Origin: an uncultured Lacinutrix sp.
GTDB taxonomy: Bacteria; Bacteroidota; Bacteroidia; Flavobacteriales; Flavobacteriaceae
Length of the DNA: 64,000 nucleotides
Assembly: GCF_947500605.1 (NCBI RefSeq)
Contig: NZ_CANMSJ010000009.1
Coordinates: forward strand, 106,095 to 170,094
Direction of reading: 5' to 3'
The translations under genes were made by a program, and so were the position numbers. The first letter of the stretch is position 1. Each line of letters begins with the position of its first letter. Below are positions 18,935 to 28,353 of this stretch, piece by piece. The notes beneath the pieces were generated by a model. That model worked only from the letters and a program-made list of their open reading frames with translations, ran no database searches and was not told the origin of the DNA.

Positions 18935-19399
18935 ATGAAGGATAATATTATATACAGAGCAGCAACACTAAAAGACATTCCAACACTTTTAGGTTTCGAG
19001 CAAGAACTAATTGCTTACGAGCGTCCTTTCGACTCTAATTTAAAAGACAGCTGCACTTATTATGATTTAGACTACCTAATAACATCTAGTAAAGCTCAGC
19101 TTATTGTTGGTCATCTCGATAATCGCATTATAACCTGTGGTTATGCGAAAATTATTGAAGCAAAACCATATCACAAAAATCCGGAATACTCTTATATGGG
19201 ATTTATGTATGTTAATCCGGAGTTTAGAGGACAAGGTATTATTCAAGAAACAATAGCACTACTTAAAAAGTGGTCTATTTCCAAAAACATTTTCGAGGTA
19301 CGCTTAGAAGTTTATAGCGAGAACGCTTCAGCATTAAAAGCTTACCTAAACAATGGTTTTAAAGAGCATATGGTTGAAATGAAAATGAATTTAAAATAA
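18935..19399 (+). CDS. GNAT family N-acetyltransferase
   Basis: 154 aa with the GNAT core: beta4 GFMYVNPEFRGQGIIQETI contains the acetyl-CoA pyrophosphate loop R-G-Q-G-I, and the beta5-alpha4 part is VRLEVYSENASALKAYLNNGF. The substrate is not predictable. Eight bases after trpA and followed closely by a small membrane protein and trmL, it lies in the distal part of the trp transcription unit, though a functional link to tryptophan is unlikely to follow from position alone. Confidence 0.85.
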   Translation: MKDNIIYRAATLKDIPTLLGFEQELIAYERPFDSNLKDSCTYYDLDYLITSSKAQLIVGHLDNRIITCGYAKIIEAKPYHKNPEYSYMGFMYVNPEFRGQGIIQETIALLKKWSISKNIFEVRLEVYSENASALKAYLNNGFKEHMVEMKMNLK

Positions 19400-19403
19400 C
19401 CCG

Positions 19404-19616
19404 ATGAAAATTCTTAACAATTTTCGTCTCATTATTATACTCTGCCTCACTTTAGGTCTAGCTCCATTTTTTCCAGAACCTCATCTTTGGGGAAAATTAA
19501 AATGGCTTTTTGGTGGTGCAAATGGCATGCAAATAAAAGACTGGTTCGATATAGTACTTCATGGTTTCCCATGGGTACTTTTAATTCGTATAATATTTAT
19601 AAAAATCTTCAAATAA
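19404..19616 (+). CDS. Small membrane protein, unknown function
   Basis: 70 aa with two hydrophobic segments (residues about 8-24, RLIIILCLTLGLAPFFP, and 50-68, LHGFPWVLLIRIIFIKIF) separated by HLWGKLKWLFGGANGM. This fits a two-span inner-membrane peptide. It starts four bases after the GNAT gene and stops two bases before trmL, so it is embedded in an operon, which supports that it is real. I do not recognise a function. Confidence 0.65.
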   Translation: MKILNNFRLIIILCLTLGLAPFFPEPHLWGKLKWLFGGANGMQIKDWFDIVLHGFPWVLLIRIIFIKIFK

Positions 19617-19618
19617 AA

Positions 19619-20080
19619 ATGGCGCTTAACATTGTATTAATAGAACCAGAAATACCAAATAACACTGGAAACATTGGCAGATTAGCTTTAGCCTCAGGCT
19701 CTAATTTACATCTAGTAAAACCATTTGGATTCGAAATTACAGATGCACGATTAAAGCGTGCTGGACTAGATTATTGGCAACATCTCAATTTGCATTATTA
19801 TGATAACGTTGCAGATTTCTTTAATAAAAATGAAGATAAAAAAATGGTATTTCTTTCTAGCCATGGCACAAAACAACATTGGGATATTGAATTTGAAGAT
19901 GATTTATTTTTAGTCTTCGGAAAAGAATCTAAAGGGCTACCAAAATCTATAACAGAAAACAATCCTGATAAATTATTTAAAATTCCATTGTATAGCGAAC
20001 ACGTTAGGAGTTTAAATTTAGCTAATGCAGTAAGTATTGTTGCATACGAAGGTTTAAGACAGCTAAATAGTATAAAATAG
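19619..20080 (+). CDS. trmL: tRNA (cytidine/uridine-2'-O)-methyltransferase, SPOUT family
   Basis: 153 aa starting MALNIVLIEPEIPNNTGNIGRL, the canonical TrmL opening. The SAM-binding trefoil knot is shown by LVFGKESKGLP and the C-terminal IPLYSEHVRSLNLANAVSIVAYE. It 2'-O-methylates the wobble base 34 of certain leucine tRNAs in characterised homologs. A longer in-frame start at 19487 overlaps the preceding gene and adds non-homologous residues, so the ATG at 19619 is chosen. Confidence 0.93.
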   Translation: MALNIVLIEPEIPNNTGNIGRLALASGSNLHLVKPFGFEITDARLKRAGLDYWQHLNLHYYDNVADFFNKNEDKKMVFLSSHGTKQHWDIEFEDDLFLVFGKESKGLPKSITENNPDKLFKIPLYSEHVRSLNLANAVSIVAYEGLRQLNSIK

Positions 20081-20186
20081 TATCTGTAAATAAAACACAA
20101 ACTCGAATAAATCATTTATGTTTTATTTAACCAAAATCTTGTGGTAAAACGCTCAATTTGTATTATATTTTTATAAATAAAATACA

Positions 20187-20852
20187 ATGAAATACCACAT
20201 TATAATAAACAGTGTAAAAACTATTGACACGCTTAAAGACGCATGGTCTAAAGCAGATTATGTTGCGTTATTAGATAAATTTGGTTTCGAAGATTCTGGA
20301 GAGAATACTTCAGAAAAAGAATTAATAGAATTACTCTTTATGGCCATTTCAGATTTCGAACCTGAAGAAGCCGCAACTATTATTTTAGACTACAAATTAT
20401 CTGATAAATTAAACGAAAATCAAATAGAACAGATTTCGCATGAAATGCTTTTAGATAAAATTTCTGAAGAATATGCAGACATCTCTCTACATCATCAGCT
20501 ATTTAACATCAACCAACTACTTTACAAAGCCTTTAACGGCACTTTCCCAAGTGCTAAAGCTACTATTGTAGAATTCGAAATTACGCCTAACAAAGACATC
20601 GCTAAAGAAGTTGTACTAAAAGCTTTAAATGCTACGCTAGCCAATAGTAATGTTATAAAGCGTTTGTTTCATGATGCTTTAGATGGTAAAGAAGCTTTTA
20701 ATGAAGCCGAAAGTATTATTTGGGATTTAAAATCTACAGGAGAAACTTCATACACACTAACAACTTCAGAATATTGGATGAGTCGTGATGAGTTTACAAA
20801 TGCAGAATTTGATGTGAATGTAGTTGAGTTTGAAGAAGACGATGAAGATTAA
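20187..20852 (+). CDS. Conserved-looking hypothetical protein, acidic C-terminus
   Basis: 221 aa, not recognised. It has no signal peptide or membrane segment and is rich in Glu and Asp, ending with EFEEDDED. The N-terminal half reads as helical (SEKELIELLFMAISDFEPEEAATIIL) and the C-terminal half alternates strand and helix. Codon use is like its neighbours and it has its own upstream gap of 106 bases, so it is a real cytoplasmic protein of unknown role. Confidence 0.6.
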   Translation: MKYHIIINSVKTIDTLKDAWSKADYVALLDKFGFEDSGENTSEKELIELLFMAISDFEPEEAATIILDYKLSDKLNENQIEQISHEMLLDKISEEYADISLHHQLFNINQLLYKAFNGTFPSAKATIVEFEITPNKDIAKEVVLKALNATLANSNVIKRLFHDALDGKEAFNEAESIIWDLKSTGETSYTLTTSEYWMSRDEFTNAEFDVNVVEFEEDDED

Positions 20853-20938
20853 TTTACTTTAATAAATAATTCAATAACAATTAAACCAAATTAAATTTTA
20901 AAAGTCTAAGTTTTAAGTAACTTTTAAATTTAACTAAA

Positions 20939-21241
20939 ATGATATCAAAAACAATAAAATTAGGTCTTTTCACACTTGCTCTTTGCTCTGTAACTTTAGT
21001 AACTGCTCAAGAGAAAAAACAAAAAAATCCTGAAAAAGCATTTGAAAAAATGGATACAGATTCTAGCGCTTCTATTTCTTTAGAAGAATTTAAAGCTAAG
21101 CGTATGAAAGATGCTAGTAAAGAAGAAAGAATTACAAAACGTTTTGAAAAAATGGATACTAATGCAGATGGCTCTTTAGATTTTGAAGAATTTAAAGCGT
21201 CTTTAGACAAACCGAAAAAGAAGAATAAAGAGAAGAAATAA
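20939..21241 (+). CDS. Secreted EF-hand calcium-binding protein
   Basis: 100 aa with a signal peptide (LGLFTLALCSVTLVTAQ) and two EF-hand loops: DTDSSASISLEEF (about 37-49) and DTNADGSLDFEEF (about 72-84). Both keep the 1,3,5 Asp/Ser/Asn ligands and the terminal Glu. It ends in a Lys-rich tail. Likely a periplasmic or envelope calcium-binding protein; partner unknown. It is followed by a strong terminator shared with the convergent T9SS gene. Confidence 0.85.
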   Translation: MISKTIKLGLFTLALCSVTLVTAQEKKQKNPEKAFEKMDTDSSASISLEEFKAKRMKDASKEERITKRFEKMDTNADGSLDFEEFKASLDKPKKKNKEKK

Positions 21242-21260
21242 TTGTATTTCTACTAAAATA

Positions 21261-21293
21261 AAAAAATGCCTTAGATAACTCTAAGGCATTTTT
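21261..21293. terminator. Bidirectional terminator
   Basis: AATGCCTTAGA / TCTAAGGCATT stem with loop TAAC, flanked by A-run and T-run, between the EF-hand gene and the convergent T9SS cargo gene. Confidence 0.85.
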
Positions 21294-21334
21294 ATTTGTA
21301 AAAAGGAACTATTTAAAAACAGTTAAGCTTAAAA

Positions 21335-24300
21335 TTAATGTTTTATAAACTTAACAGTTTTAGTGCCTTTATCTGTTATAATTTTAACAATATACAATCC
21401 ATCTGAAAATGGACTCATATTAGTTTCAGTTAGTACTTCTTTTTTTTGAGTTAAAACTTGTTGACCAAGAGTATTAAAAACAAATAGTTCTTTTAACTGA
21501 GTGTTTTCTGTATTTCTAATTTTAATATATTTTGAAGCACCATCATAAATTATTGATATTCCATTTAACGCCTCCTCTTCTACAGATAGTGTATTTCCAT
21601 CTTGAAAAACAACACTAAAGCGTTCTTCGTTTACTCCAGCATCTAAATGTATTACAAAATCACTTTCCATAAGATTGTGATAAGTATTAAGCATATTATC
21701 TTTTATGTAAACCGAAAGACCAGAAGGAACATTTACCATTTCTGAAATACTAAATGTAAATAAACCTACATCTGTAACCTTTACTCCAAGAGGTAACTCG
21801 TCTTGAGTGTTAACTTCAGATAAGGCTTGAATCGCTAATTTATAATCTTCTTGAACCCAATACAACTCATTAGGTTGATCGTCGTAAGCTTGTGCATCAT
21901 ATCCGTTATCAAAATTATAAGTTGCATTATCTAAATCGTAACCTAAACCTATAACTCTTTTGTATTGAGAAGGACTAGTATACGAAAACCAAAATTTAGT
22001 TCTATCGTCTATTGTCGAAGTTGTATTTGTATTAGACGTTTTATAAAATACAGATTCATTTAAAGACTCTTTTGCAAATGAACGCTGTTGATTATTAAAA
22101 ACTAAAATACCTGCATTTTTCATGGTAACAAAAAAGGCTTGTCCAACAGCTATATCTGCTGTTGGTTTAGGTTTAGAAGCAGTTCCATTGTTACTAGCTA
22201 AACCTGCAACTGCAGGAAGACCTAACATTAAATTATAAGTAGCATAACCACCTTCGTAATTAGCATATACATGACTACTATTAGTTGTAAAATGCTCCCA
22301 AAAATATAATGTCCCTTCAATTATTGATAAATTATCATTAATAAACTGGTCTGCATTTAAAGCCGAAGTATAAGGGTTACCTAATAAAAAATCGTTTCCT
22401 GCTACTACAGGATAAGAGTAATCTCCATCGTTTGCTTCACCTTTAAATACGTATTCTTGTTCTGATCCAGAAGCTCCAGATCCTTTCATAGAATAACCTC
22501 TTCCTGGAGTTAAGCCTGTTGAAGGTGTTAAAAAATTCCATCCTGAATATTCTCCAGACACTGCATTATAATCGTATAACCAATAATTACTTAATGTTAT
22601 TGGTGAAGTAGCTGGATTTGCATTGTAACCTCCTGTAAAATTAACAACTCCATTAGCATCTTCTAAATACCCAATTTGCCATGCACCTCCTCTATTTACC
22701 GGTGCACTCCAATAATTATAATTATACAAATTCGATGTTCCTTGTTGTCTAATTTTTAAACTACCAGAACCCGAATTTGATGTCGTTCCCGTATGGTTTT
22801 GAATAAGTTGTGCTTCACCTAAAAGGTCTATTGTACCGTTATTAATAATACCATTTTCTACTTCTAATAAAAAACCATCACTAACCTTTAATGTCGCACC
22901 GCTTTCTACTTCCACTTCTCTAACATGTGCATTAGCAGTTAAAACAGCTTCATTTCCAGATTTAACTGTAAGTTTTAAACACGCATTAGTATTATCTGGT
23001 GCATTTGCTGTTCCAGAACCATTAGAAAAACTAGTTCCATCCCATACTATTTGATCTGTATAACGCAATGTGAAATAACGGTTTTGCTTTAATCGAACAT
23101 TTGTTGCTATAGCTGTTGTACCAACTATTGTTAAATCGTAGACATCATCTGCCTCTGGTGAAGAAAAATCGTAATTATTATCTAAAACTAATTGCAAAGG
23201 AATGCAATTTTGTTTCCCAGTAAGGTCTAAACCACTTATATCGAAAGAAATATCTACTCTTCCAATATTACCTTGCTTTCTTACTCTCCATCTTGAACTT
23301 AATTGCTCAGTATGAGTACTTGTATTTGCACTAAAATTATAAACAGGATCTCTTGTTTCTTCTCCCCAAAACAAAAATTCATTATCACTTAAATTATTTG
23401 GATTACTTACTCTTACAATACCTGTACCACGTGAGTCTGTATGATTTGTTCCGTCTGAAGCTTGACCAATACCTGCAACATCATGATCGAAATTACCATT
23501 TGATGAGTTATCATGTGTATAAATATCATTTGAGCTTAAAGCTCTATCATATTTTGCTGCTAAATAATTATCGATTATAATACGTTGAGCAGTATTAATA
23601 GTAGATTTAAATACTACAAGCTCTGTTAAATCTCCAACATAACCATTTGTACCAGAAGTATAACCTCCAATATTAAAACGTTGAGAAGCATGAGAAGTAT
23701 AGTTAGATGAGCCTGCTCTATCTTGTAATAAATCTGAATTCCTGTATAACTGCTTTCCTGTTGTAGGATTTGCATTATAAGACCATATTGAATAGTCGTT
23801 TAATCCCGATAAGCCTCCTACTTCTAATCTTGCTGTGCTATTACAACATGTACCAATGTCGAAATAGACCGTTCCATTCCAAGGAATATGAGTAGAAAAA
23901 CGAGTAGAGCTCACCAAAGGATCTGTAGTATAAAGACTAGAAGTTTGCGAAGTATTATCTGCCTTAGCTACAACTACAGAAGTTGCTTGATTAGTAATAA
24001 AGTTTGATGTCGTTAGTGTAAAACCTGTTCTTAATCTATTAGCTCCATTGAAACTAATCTCATCGTAACCGTTAATAGCATTAGAAACTAATGTTGGTCT
24101 CACAGATCCAGATTCACTTAAATTAAAAGCAGAAATTCCAGCTGAATTTGCCCAACTATTAATACTAGTTCCGCTTGTTACAATACCATTATCTGGACGG
24201 TACCAGATAATTAAATCTGACGTTCCATCATTAGCACCAACTCCTCCTGGACCGGTTTGCGCATTTATAATATTAAAAGGTATAGATAGTATAACACAGA

Positions 24301-24340
24301 AAAAAAATAATACTATCGATAGTGATTTAGGGAAAAACAT
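21335..24340 (-). CDS. Large secreted protein with LamG/concanavalin-like N-terminus and T9SS type A sorting domain
   Basis: 1001 aa from the ATG at 24340, which gives a proper signal peptide (SLSIVLFFFCVILSIPFNIINAQ). An upstream in-frame start at 24478 would bury it, so I reject that start. The mature protein opens with GGVGANDGTSDLIIWYRPDNG, a lectin-like domain frequent in Bacteroidota exoproteins, followed by beta-rich repeats. The C-terminal 80 residues (LKELFVFNTLGQQVLTQKK ... SDGLYIVKI ... VKFIKH) are a type A sorting domain for export by the T9SS, whose PorU and PorV are encoded in this window. Function at the surface, such as adhesion, is unknown. Confidence 0.85.
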   Translation of the reverse strand: MFFPKSLSIVLFFFCVILSIPFNIINAQTGPGGVGANDGTSDLIIWYRPDNGIVTSGTSINSWANSAGISAFNLSESGSVRPTLVSNAINGYDEISFNGANRLRTGFTLTTSNFITNQATSVVVAKADNTSQTSSLYTTDPLVSSTRFSTHIPWNGTVYFDIGTCCNSTARLEVGGLSGLNDYSIWSYNANPTTGKQLYRNSDLLQDRAGSSNYTSHASQRFNIGGYTSGTNGYVGDLTELVVFKSTINTAQRIIIDNYLAAKYDRALSSNDIYTHDNSSNGNFDHDVAGIGQASDGTNHTDSRGTGIVRVSNPNNLSDNEFLFWGEETRDPVYNFSANTSTHTEQLSSRWRVRKQGNIGRVDISFDISGLDLTGKQNCIPLQLVLDNNYDFSSPEADDVYDLTIVGTTAIATNVRLKQNRYFTLRYTDQIVWDGTSFSNGSGTANAPDNTNACLKLTVKSGNEAVLTANAHVREVEVESGATLKVSDGFLLEVENGIINNGTIDLLGEAQLIQNHTGTTSNSGSGSLKIRQQGTSNLYNYNYWSAPVNRGGAWQIGYLEDANGVVNFTGGYNANPATSPITLSNYWLYDYNAVSGEYSGWNFLTPSTGLTPGRGYSMKGSGASGSEQEYVFKGEANDGDYSYPVVAGNDFLLGNPYTSALNADQFINDNLSIIEGTLYFWEHFTTNSSHVYANYEGGYATYNLMLGLPAVAGLASNNGTASKPKPTADIAVGQAFFVTMKNAGILVFNNQQRSFAKESLNESVFYKTSNTNTTSTIDDRTKFWFSYTSPSQYKRVIGLGYDLDNATYNFDNGYDAQAYDDQPNELYWVQEDYKLAIQALSEVNTQDELPLGVKVTDVGLFTFSISEMVNVPSGLSVYIKDNMLNTYHNLMESDFVIHLDAGVNEERFSVVFQDGNTLSVEEEALNGISIIYDGASKYIKIRNTENTQLKELFVFNTLGQQVLTQKKEVLTETNMSPFSDGLYIVKIITDKGTKTVKFIKH

Positions 24341-24506
24341 ATCTATTTTAATTTTGCGTGCAAAAATAGATTGAATTCGTAGTACATACTCCCTAATAAA
24401 TCTTAAAAAGCAAGGGTATTCGCTAAAAGGTAAAGTTAACAGATAAAAAGCGTTCTTTAGAACCAAAAACACTAACAAAATGGGTAGGTAGAAGCTTAAT
24501 TTACTA

Positions 24507-24734
24507 TTACTTCTTATTCTTTTTTAAGTATTCTAAATATAAATTTTCAACCTTAGTTCTTGCCCAAGGCATCCTTCTTAAAAACTTCAAGCTCGATTTT
24601 ACTGAAGGATTATCTGTAAAGCACTTAATTTTTATATTGTAGCCCAAATATTCCCAACCATAATGCGCTTGTAAATCGGTTACAATTTGCTCTAGTTTAA
24701 TACCATGAAGTGGATTGTTTTTTTGAGTTTCCAT
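24507..24734 (-). CDS. VF530-family (DUF2132) small DNA-binding-like protein
   Basis: 75 aa. The sequence [21 protein letters not shown], then [21 protein letters not shown] and VENLYL matches the VF530 family. The family fold has been likened to DNA-binding proteins but no role is established. It is complete and ends about 165 bases beyond the start of the upstream-facing T9SS gene. Confidence 0.85.
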   Translation of the reverse strand: METQKNNPLHGIKLEQIVTDLQAHYGWEYLGYNIKIKCFTDNPSVKSSLKFLRRMPWARTKVENLYLEYLKKNKK

Positions 24735-24762
24735 GTCGTGAGAAATTTTATTTTATCTGTTT

Positions 24763-24799
24763 GAGTATAGTTAAACTAGATATTAATTTAGCTATACTC
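24763..24799. repeat. Inverted repeat in a short intergenic region
   Basis: GAGTATAGTTAAA (24763-24775) and TTTAGCTATACTC (24787-24799) pair over 13 positions with one mismatch. There is no T-run, so it is not an obvious terminator; it could be an operator or mRNA structure. Confidence 0.4.
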
Positions 24800-24814
24800 A
24801 ATGTGATAAAAAAT

Positions 24815-25024
24815 TTATTGAATCATGTTTTTAATTTTCACAGCCTTTTCAAAATGATCTAATTGGTGTGTTTCAATCCACCAAGTAGCTGCCTCCATTA
24901 ATAACTTAGGATTATCGTTTTTGTTTTTAAAAAAAGCATAAAAAGAAAGACCAACATTGTCTCCTTTTTGAGCAATTTTAGCATCGCAAACTTCTATTAT
25001 TTTAGCTTTTAATTCTTGAGTCAT
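24815..25024 (-). CDS. Small conserved protein, DUF6500-like
   Basis: 69 aa starting MTQELKAKIIEVCDAKIAQKG and containing GLSFYAFFKNKND and EAATWWIETHQLDHFEKA. I associate this pattern with DUF6500, from memory only. The open frame extends upstream to 25210 inside the helicase gene, but the ATG at 25024 sits one base after the helicase stop and gives a plausible, operon-coupled start. Function unknown. Confidence 0.65.
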   Translation of the reverse strand: MTQELKAKIIEVCDAKIAQKGDNVGLSFYAFFKNKNDNPKLLMEAATWWIETHQLDHFEKAVKIKNMIQ

Positions 25025-25025
25025 T

Positions 25026-26345
25026 TTAACCTCTTGAACTGCTAGAACGTCTATCGTTACTAGAGCTTCTTTTTTTGTTTTTAGTTCGGTTTCTTCCACC
25101 TCCGTTAGAGTTAGAATTTCCTTTAGATTTATCTCCAGAACCTTTTGCTTTAGGTTTGCTATTTCTAGGCTGTCTGTTTTGACCTGGCTTAATTGGTGCT
25201 GTAGATGCATTAGGATCTGGCTCGAAACCTTCCATTATTTCTACTGGTAATTTTTCACCAATCAGTTTTTGTATGTCTCTTAAAAAAGTAGTTTCGTCTG
25301 CACTTACTAAAGATATTGCTTCTCCTTTTGCTCCTGCTCTACCTGTTCTACCAATTCTATGAACGTAATCTTCAGATATATTTGGTATTTCGAAGTTTAT
25401 AACGTGTGGCAATAACGGAATATCTAACCCACGTGCTGCAATATCTGTAGCAACCATAACACGAACAGTTCCATCTTTAAAACCTTTTAAAGCTTTTGTT
25501 CTTGCGCCTTGACTTTTATTTCCATGAATAGCAGCTGCTGTAATACCAGCTCCTATTAATTTTTTAGTTAGGTTATTGGCACCATGCTTAGTACGTGTAA
25601 ATACTAATACTTGTTTCCAGTTTCCATCGGAAATAAGTTTAATTATCAATCCTGTTTTATGCGCTTTTGCAACACGATACACTTTTTGTGTAATCGCTTC
25701 TACAGCTGTATTTTCTGGAGTTGCTTCAACTTGTACTGGATTGTTAAGAATACTAAAAGCAAGCTTTTTAATATCTTTAGAAAACGTTGCCGAGAACATT
25801 AGATTTTGTCTTTTGTCTGGCATAAGTTTCATAACACGTTCTATATCACGTAAAAAACCCATATCAAGCATTCTATCAGCTTCATCTAAAACAAATATTT
25901 CTACGCGCTTTAAAGAAATTGCACCTTGATTACATAAATCTAATAAACGTCCTGGTGTTGCTACCAAAACATCTACTCCATTTCTAATATTTGCTACTTG
26001 TGGTTTTTGGTTTACACCACCAAAAATAACAGTACTTCTTAAATTTAAAAATTCACTGTATTCTTTAATATTAGCATATACTTGCGCTGCTAATTCTCGT
26101 GTTGGCGTTAATACCAAAGCACGAATTGGTCTAAATTTTTCTTTAGGATTCTCGCTTAATATATGCAACATTGGTAAAGTAAAACCAGCTGTTTTACCTG
26201 TTCCTGTTTGTGCAGAAGCTAAAACATCGTACCCATCTAAAATAGGTGGTATTGCTTTTGCTTGAATTGGAGATGGTGTATCGTATCCTTTTTTACTAAT
26301 TGCTTTTAGTATTGGCTCAGATAGTCCTAATAATTTGAATGACAT
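25026..26345 (-). CDS. rhlE: DEAD-box ATP-dependent RNA helicase, RhlE type
   Basis: 439 aa. It opens with the Q-motif ([26 protein letters not shown]), then motif [11 protein letters not shown], Ia [43 protein letters not shown] and [12 protein letters not shown]. The C-terminus (about 370-439) is a basic, low-complexity tail rich in Gly, Asn, Lys, Arg and Ser, typical for RNA binding in RhlE-like proteins. Likely works in ribosome assembly or cold adaptation. The small downstream gene follows after one base. Confidence 0.93.
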   Translation of the reverse strand: MSFKLLGLSEPILKAISKKGYDTPSPIQAKAIPPILDGYDVLASAQTGTGKTAGFTLPMLHILSENPKEKFRPIRALVLTPTRELAAQVYANIKEYSEFLNLRSTVIFGGVNQKPQVANIRNGVDVLVATPGRLLDLCNQGAISLKRVEIFVLDEADRMLDMGFLRDIERVMKLMPDKRQNLMFSATFSKDIKKLAFSILNNPVQVEATPENTAVEAITQKVYRVAKAHKTGLIIKLISDGNWKQVLVFTRTKHGANNLTKKLIGAGITAAAIHGNKSQGARTKALKGFKDGTVRVMVATDIAARGLDIPLLPHVINFEIPNISEDYVHRIGRTGRAGAKGEAISLVSADETTFLRDIQKLIGEKLPVEIMEGFEPDPNASTAPIKPGQNRQPRNSKPKAKGSGDKSKGNSNSNGGGRNRTKNKKRSSSNDRRSSSSRG

Positions 26346-26468
26346 AAATAGTGTTTATGAAGCAAACGCTATCTTAATTGTAGGTCACTTCTTTATTTTG
26401 CTGCAAAGGTACTGCAATTTTATGCTTTAGCAGATTAATTAAGGAATGTTTGTGTTTTATGCACTTGG

Positions 26469-26500
26469 CTTTGTCTAAAAAATGAGCGAACTTCGATTAT
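26469..26500 (+). repeat. Intergenic segment repeated upstream of two neighbouring genes (copy 1)
   Basis: CTTTGTCTAAAAAATGAGCGAACTTC is closely similar to CTTTGTCCAAAAATAGGAGAACTTC at about 27327-27352. Both copies lie 70-100 bases before a plus-strand gene. Could be a shared operator or remnants of a duplicated unit. Confidence 0.4.
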
Positions 26501-26562
26501 TATAATTAAACTTGAAAATATCAAGCATTCATTAATATTTAAACTTAATTTCATTTATTTTA

Positions 26563-27249
26563 ATGAAAGATTTAGAACATCAATTAAAAAACCCAGTTTG
26601 GCATTCCTTAAAAGAAACTCATAAAAAATTTATGATTGAATTTAATAGAGTATCATTTTACAATCCCGATGTTTGCACTTTTGCTGCTTTTTGCGATGAA
26701 ACAAAAACTGCAAAAGCCGCTAATGAATATGTAAAATCTTCAGATGATTTTTTTTTCGTTTCAGAAAACCAAACACCAATAGTAGACGGCGTAAACGTTG
26801 TCTTAGAAAAAAAGACTGATGGCTGCCAAATGGTTTTAAATAAGTTAGTCGATATTAAAATAACAGAAGATATCGTGTTATTAGACGAAACATTTATTGA
26901 TGAAATTTATAATTTAGTTTGGCTGGTTATGCCTGGTTATTACAAAAAAAGAACCTTCGAAATGGGTAATTACTATGGCATATTTAAAGACGGAAGGCTA
27001 GTTTCGATAGCAGGACAGCGCATGCAGACTAATCTTTTTATTGAAGTAAGTGCAGTTGTTACTCATCCTGACTACACAGGAAAAGGATTGGCTAGACAAT
27101 TAATTGTTCATAACACCAAAGAGATTTTAAAAGAAAATAAAACACCAATTTTACATACCAACAAAGGAAACTTAGCAATCCCTCTTTACGAGAAATTAGG
27201 ATATAAATTAACAAGAGATATGAACTGGTGGCTGTATCGCAAAGTATAA
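26563..27249 (+). CDS. GNAT family N-acetyltransferase (FR47-like)
   Basis: 228 aa. The C-terminal half carries the acetyltransferase core: VSAVVTHPDYTGKGLARQLIVHNT (acetyl-CoA loop G-K-G-L-A) and NLAIPLYEKLGYKL. The N-terminal half is an accessory domain typical of the FR47-like group. No signal peptide. Substrate unknown. The upstream region contains a segment similar to one before the next gene (see 27326-27357). Confidence 0.85.
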   Translation: MKDLEHQLKNPVWHSLKETHKKFMIEFNRVSFYNPDVCTFAAFCDETKTAKAANEYVKSSDDFFFVSENQTPIVDGVNVVLEKKTDGCQMVLNKLVDIKITEDIVLLDETFIDEIYNLVWLVMPGYYKKRTFEMGNYYGIFKDGRLVSIAGQRMQTNLFIEVSAVVTHPDYTGKGLARQLIVHNTKEILKENKTPILHTNKGNLAIPLYEKLGYKLTRDMNWWLYRKV

Positions 27250-27325
27250 ATACTATTAATCCCCTATTAAGACTTATTGTTATACTTCTTTTTGCTATTA
27301 GTACTCTTTGTATTATCGATACTTA

Positions 27326-27357
27326 ACTTTGTCCAAAAATAGGAGAACTTCTATTTT
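27326..27357 (+). repeat. Intergenic segment repeated upstream of two neighbouring genes (copy 2)
   Basis: Counterpart of 26469-26500. TAACTTTG just here also fits a -7 TAnnTTTG box for the transglutaminase-like gene, although no TTG stands 19 bases before it. Confidence 0.4.
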
Positions 27358-27441
27358 AAACTAACAACAGATATAAAACATTAAAACGGTTGTATATTAG
27401 TTTAACTGTTATCCATAAATTAAAAAAATATTTAATCGAGA

Positions 27442-28077
27442 ATGAAATATTTAGAATCTACATATTGTTTTGATTTTGAAAATGATTCAGTACAAAACTT
27501 AATATCTGAATTTAAAACGGACGCTCTATCTGATAAAGAGAAAGCAATCGGAATCTATACCAAAGTGCGTGATAATTGGAGATATGACGCTTACAACATA
27601 AGTCTTTCAAAAGAAAAATATAAGTCGAGCTATCTTGCTGAAAAACAATCTGGAAACTGTGTAGAAAAATCAATAATATTAATTGCTTGTCTTCGTGCCT
27701 TAGGAATAGCCGCAAGATTACATTTAGGAAAAGTTAAGAATCATATCGCAGTAGAAAGATTAATAGAGAAATTTGGTTCAAATGAATTGACACCACACGG
27801 AATGGTTAACGTCTATCTTAATAATAAATGGTTAAAAATGTCTCCAGCATTTAACAAATCTCTATGTGAGAAATTGAATGTAGAGCCATTAGATTTTGAT
27901 GGAGAGAATAATTCATTTTTACAACAACATAATAGTGAAGGAAGTCGATTTATGGAATACATAGACGATTACGGATATTTTGATGATGTACCTCTTGATT
28001 TTATGATTAAAAATTTAAAAGAACACTATCCTAGTATATTTAATACAAATGGTAAAATAACAGAGTTTAAATTATAG
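27442..28077 (+). CDS. Transglutaminase-like cysteine protease-fold protein
   Basis: 211 aa. The transglutaminase core has Cys in SGNCVEKSIILIACLRALGIAARL and His in TPHGMVNVYLNNKWLKMSPAF. The third position of the usual C-H-D triad appears as SPAFNKS rather than an Asp, as in a subgroup of bacterial proteins with this fold. It has no signal peptide. Likely a hydrolase or peptidase; the substrate cannot be predicted. Confidence 0.8.
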   Translation: MKYLESTYCFDFENDSVQNLISEFKTDALSDKEKAIGIYTKVRDNWRYDAYNISLSKEKYKSSYLAEKQSGNCVEKSIILIACLRALGIAARLHLGKVKNHIAVERLIEKFGSNELTPHGMVNVYLNNKWLKMSPAFNKSLCEKLNVEPLDFDGENNSFLQQHNSEGSRFMEYIDDYGYFDDVPLDFMIKNLKEHYPSIFNTNGKITEFKL

Positions 28078-28302
28078 TGTTTGAATGCTAAAACTATTCT
28101 TTATAAGACCGTTAGTTTAAATACGAAATTTCAAAAAACGAAGATCTATAATAAATTATTTTGTAATATTTAACCTCTAGCAGCTATCTCCATTTAAAGA
28201 AAGATCTACAATCTATTGCATAGTATTTAATGTTCTTTTTGGTAATTCGTGACAAAGAAAACCTTTTCTTATTTTAGTTAACATATTACTACATTTATAT
28301 AT

Positions 28303-28327
28303 AAAAAAACGCCGACAATGTCGGCGT
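28303..28327 (-). terminator. Terminator after the discoidin-domain gene
   Basis: Nearly continuous stem ACGCCGACA / TGTCGGCGT followed on the minus strand by seven T. The 28078-28302 stretch left of it contains nothing else I can name. Confidence 0.85.
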
Positions 28328-28353
28328 CTATTCTATATCATGCATAAAAATAA

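Noticed and set aside
24341..24478. Longer start of the T9SS cargo gene
   Set aside because: It would place about 46 residues ahead of a clear signal peptide; the ATG at 24340 is preferred.
25025..25210. Longer start of the DUF6500-like gene overlapping the helicase 3' end
   Set aside because: The extension lies antiphase in the helicase low-complexity tail and does not resemble the family; ATG 25024 fits coupling.
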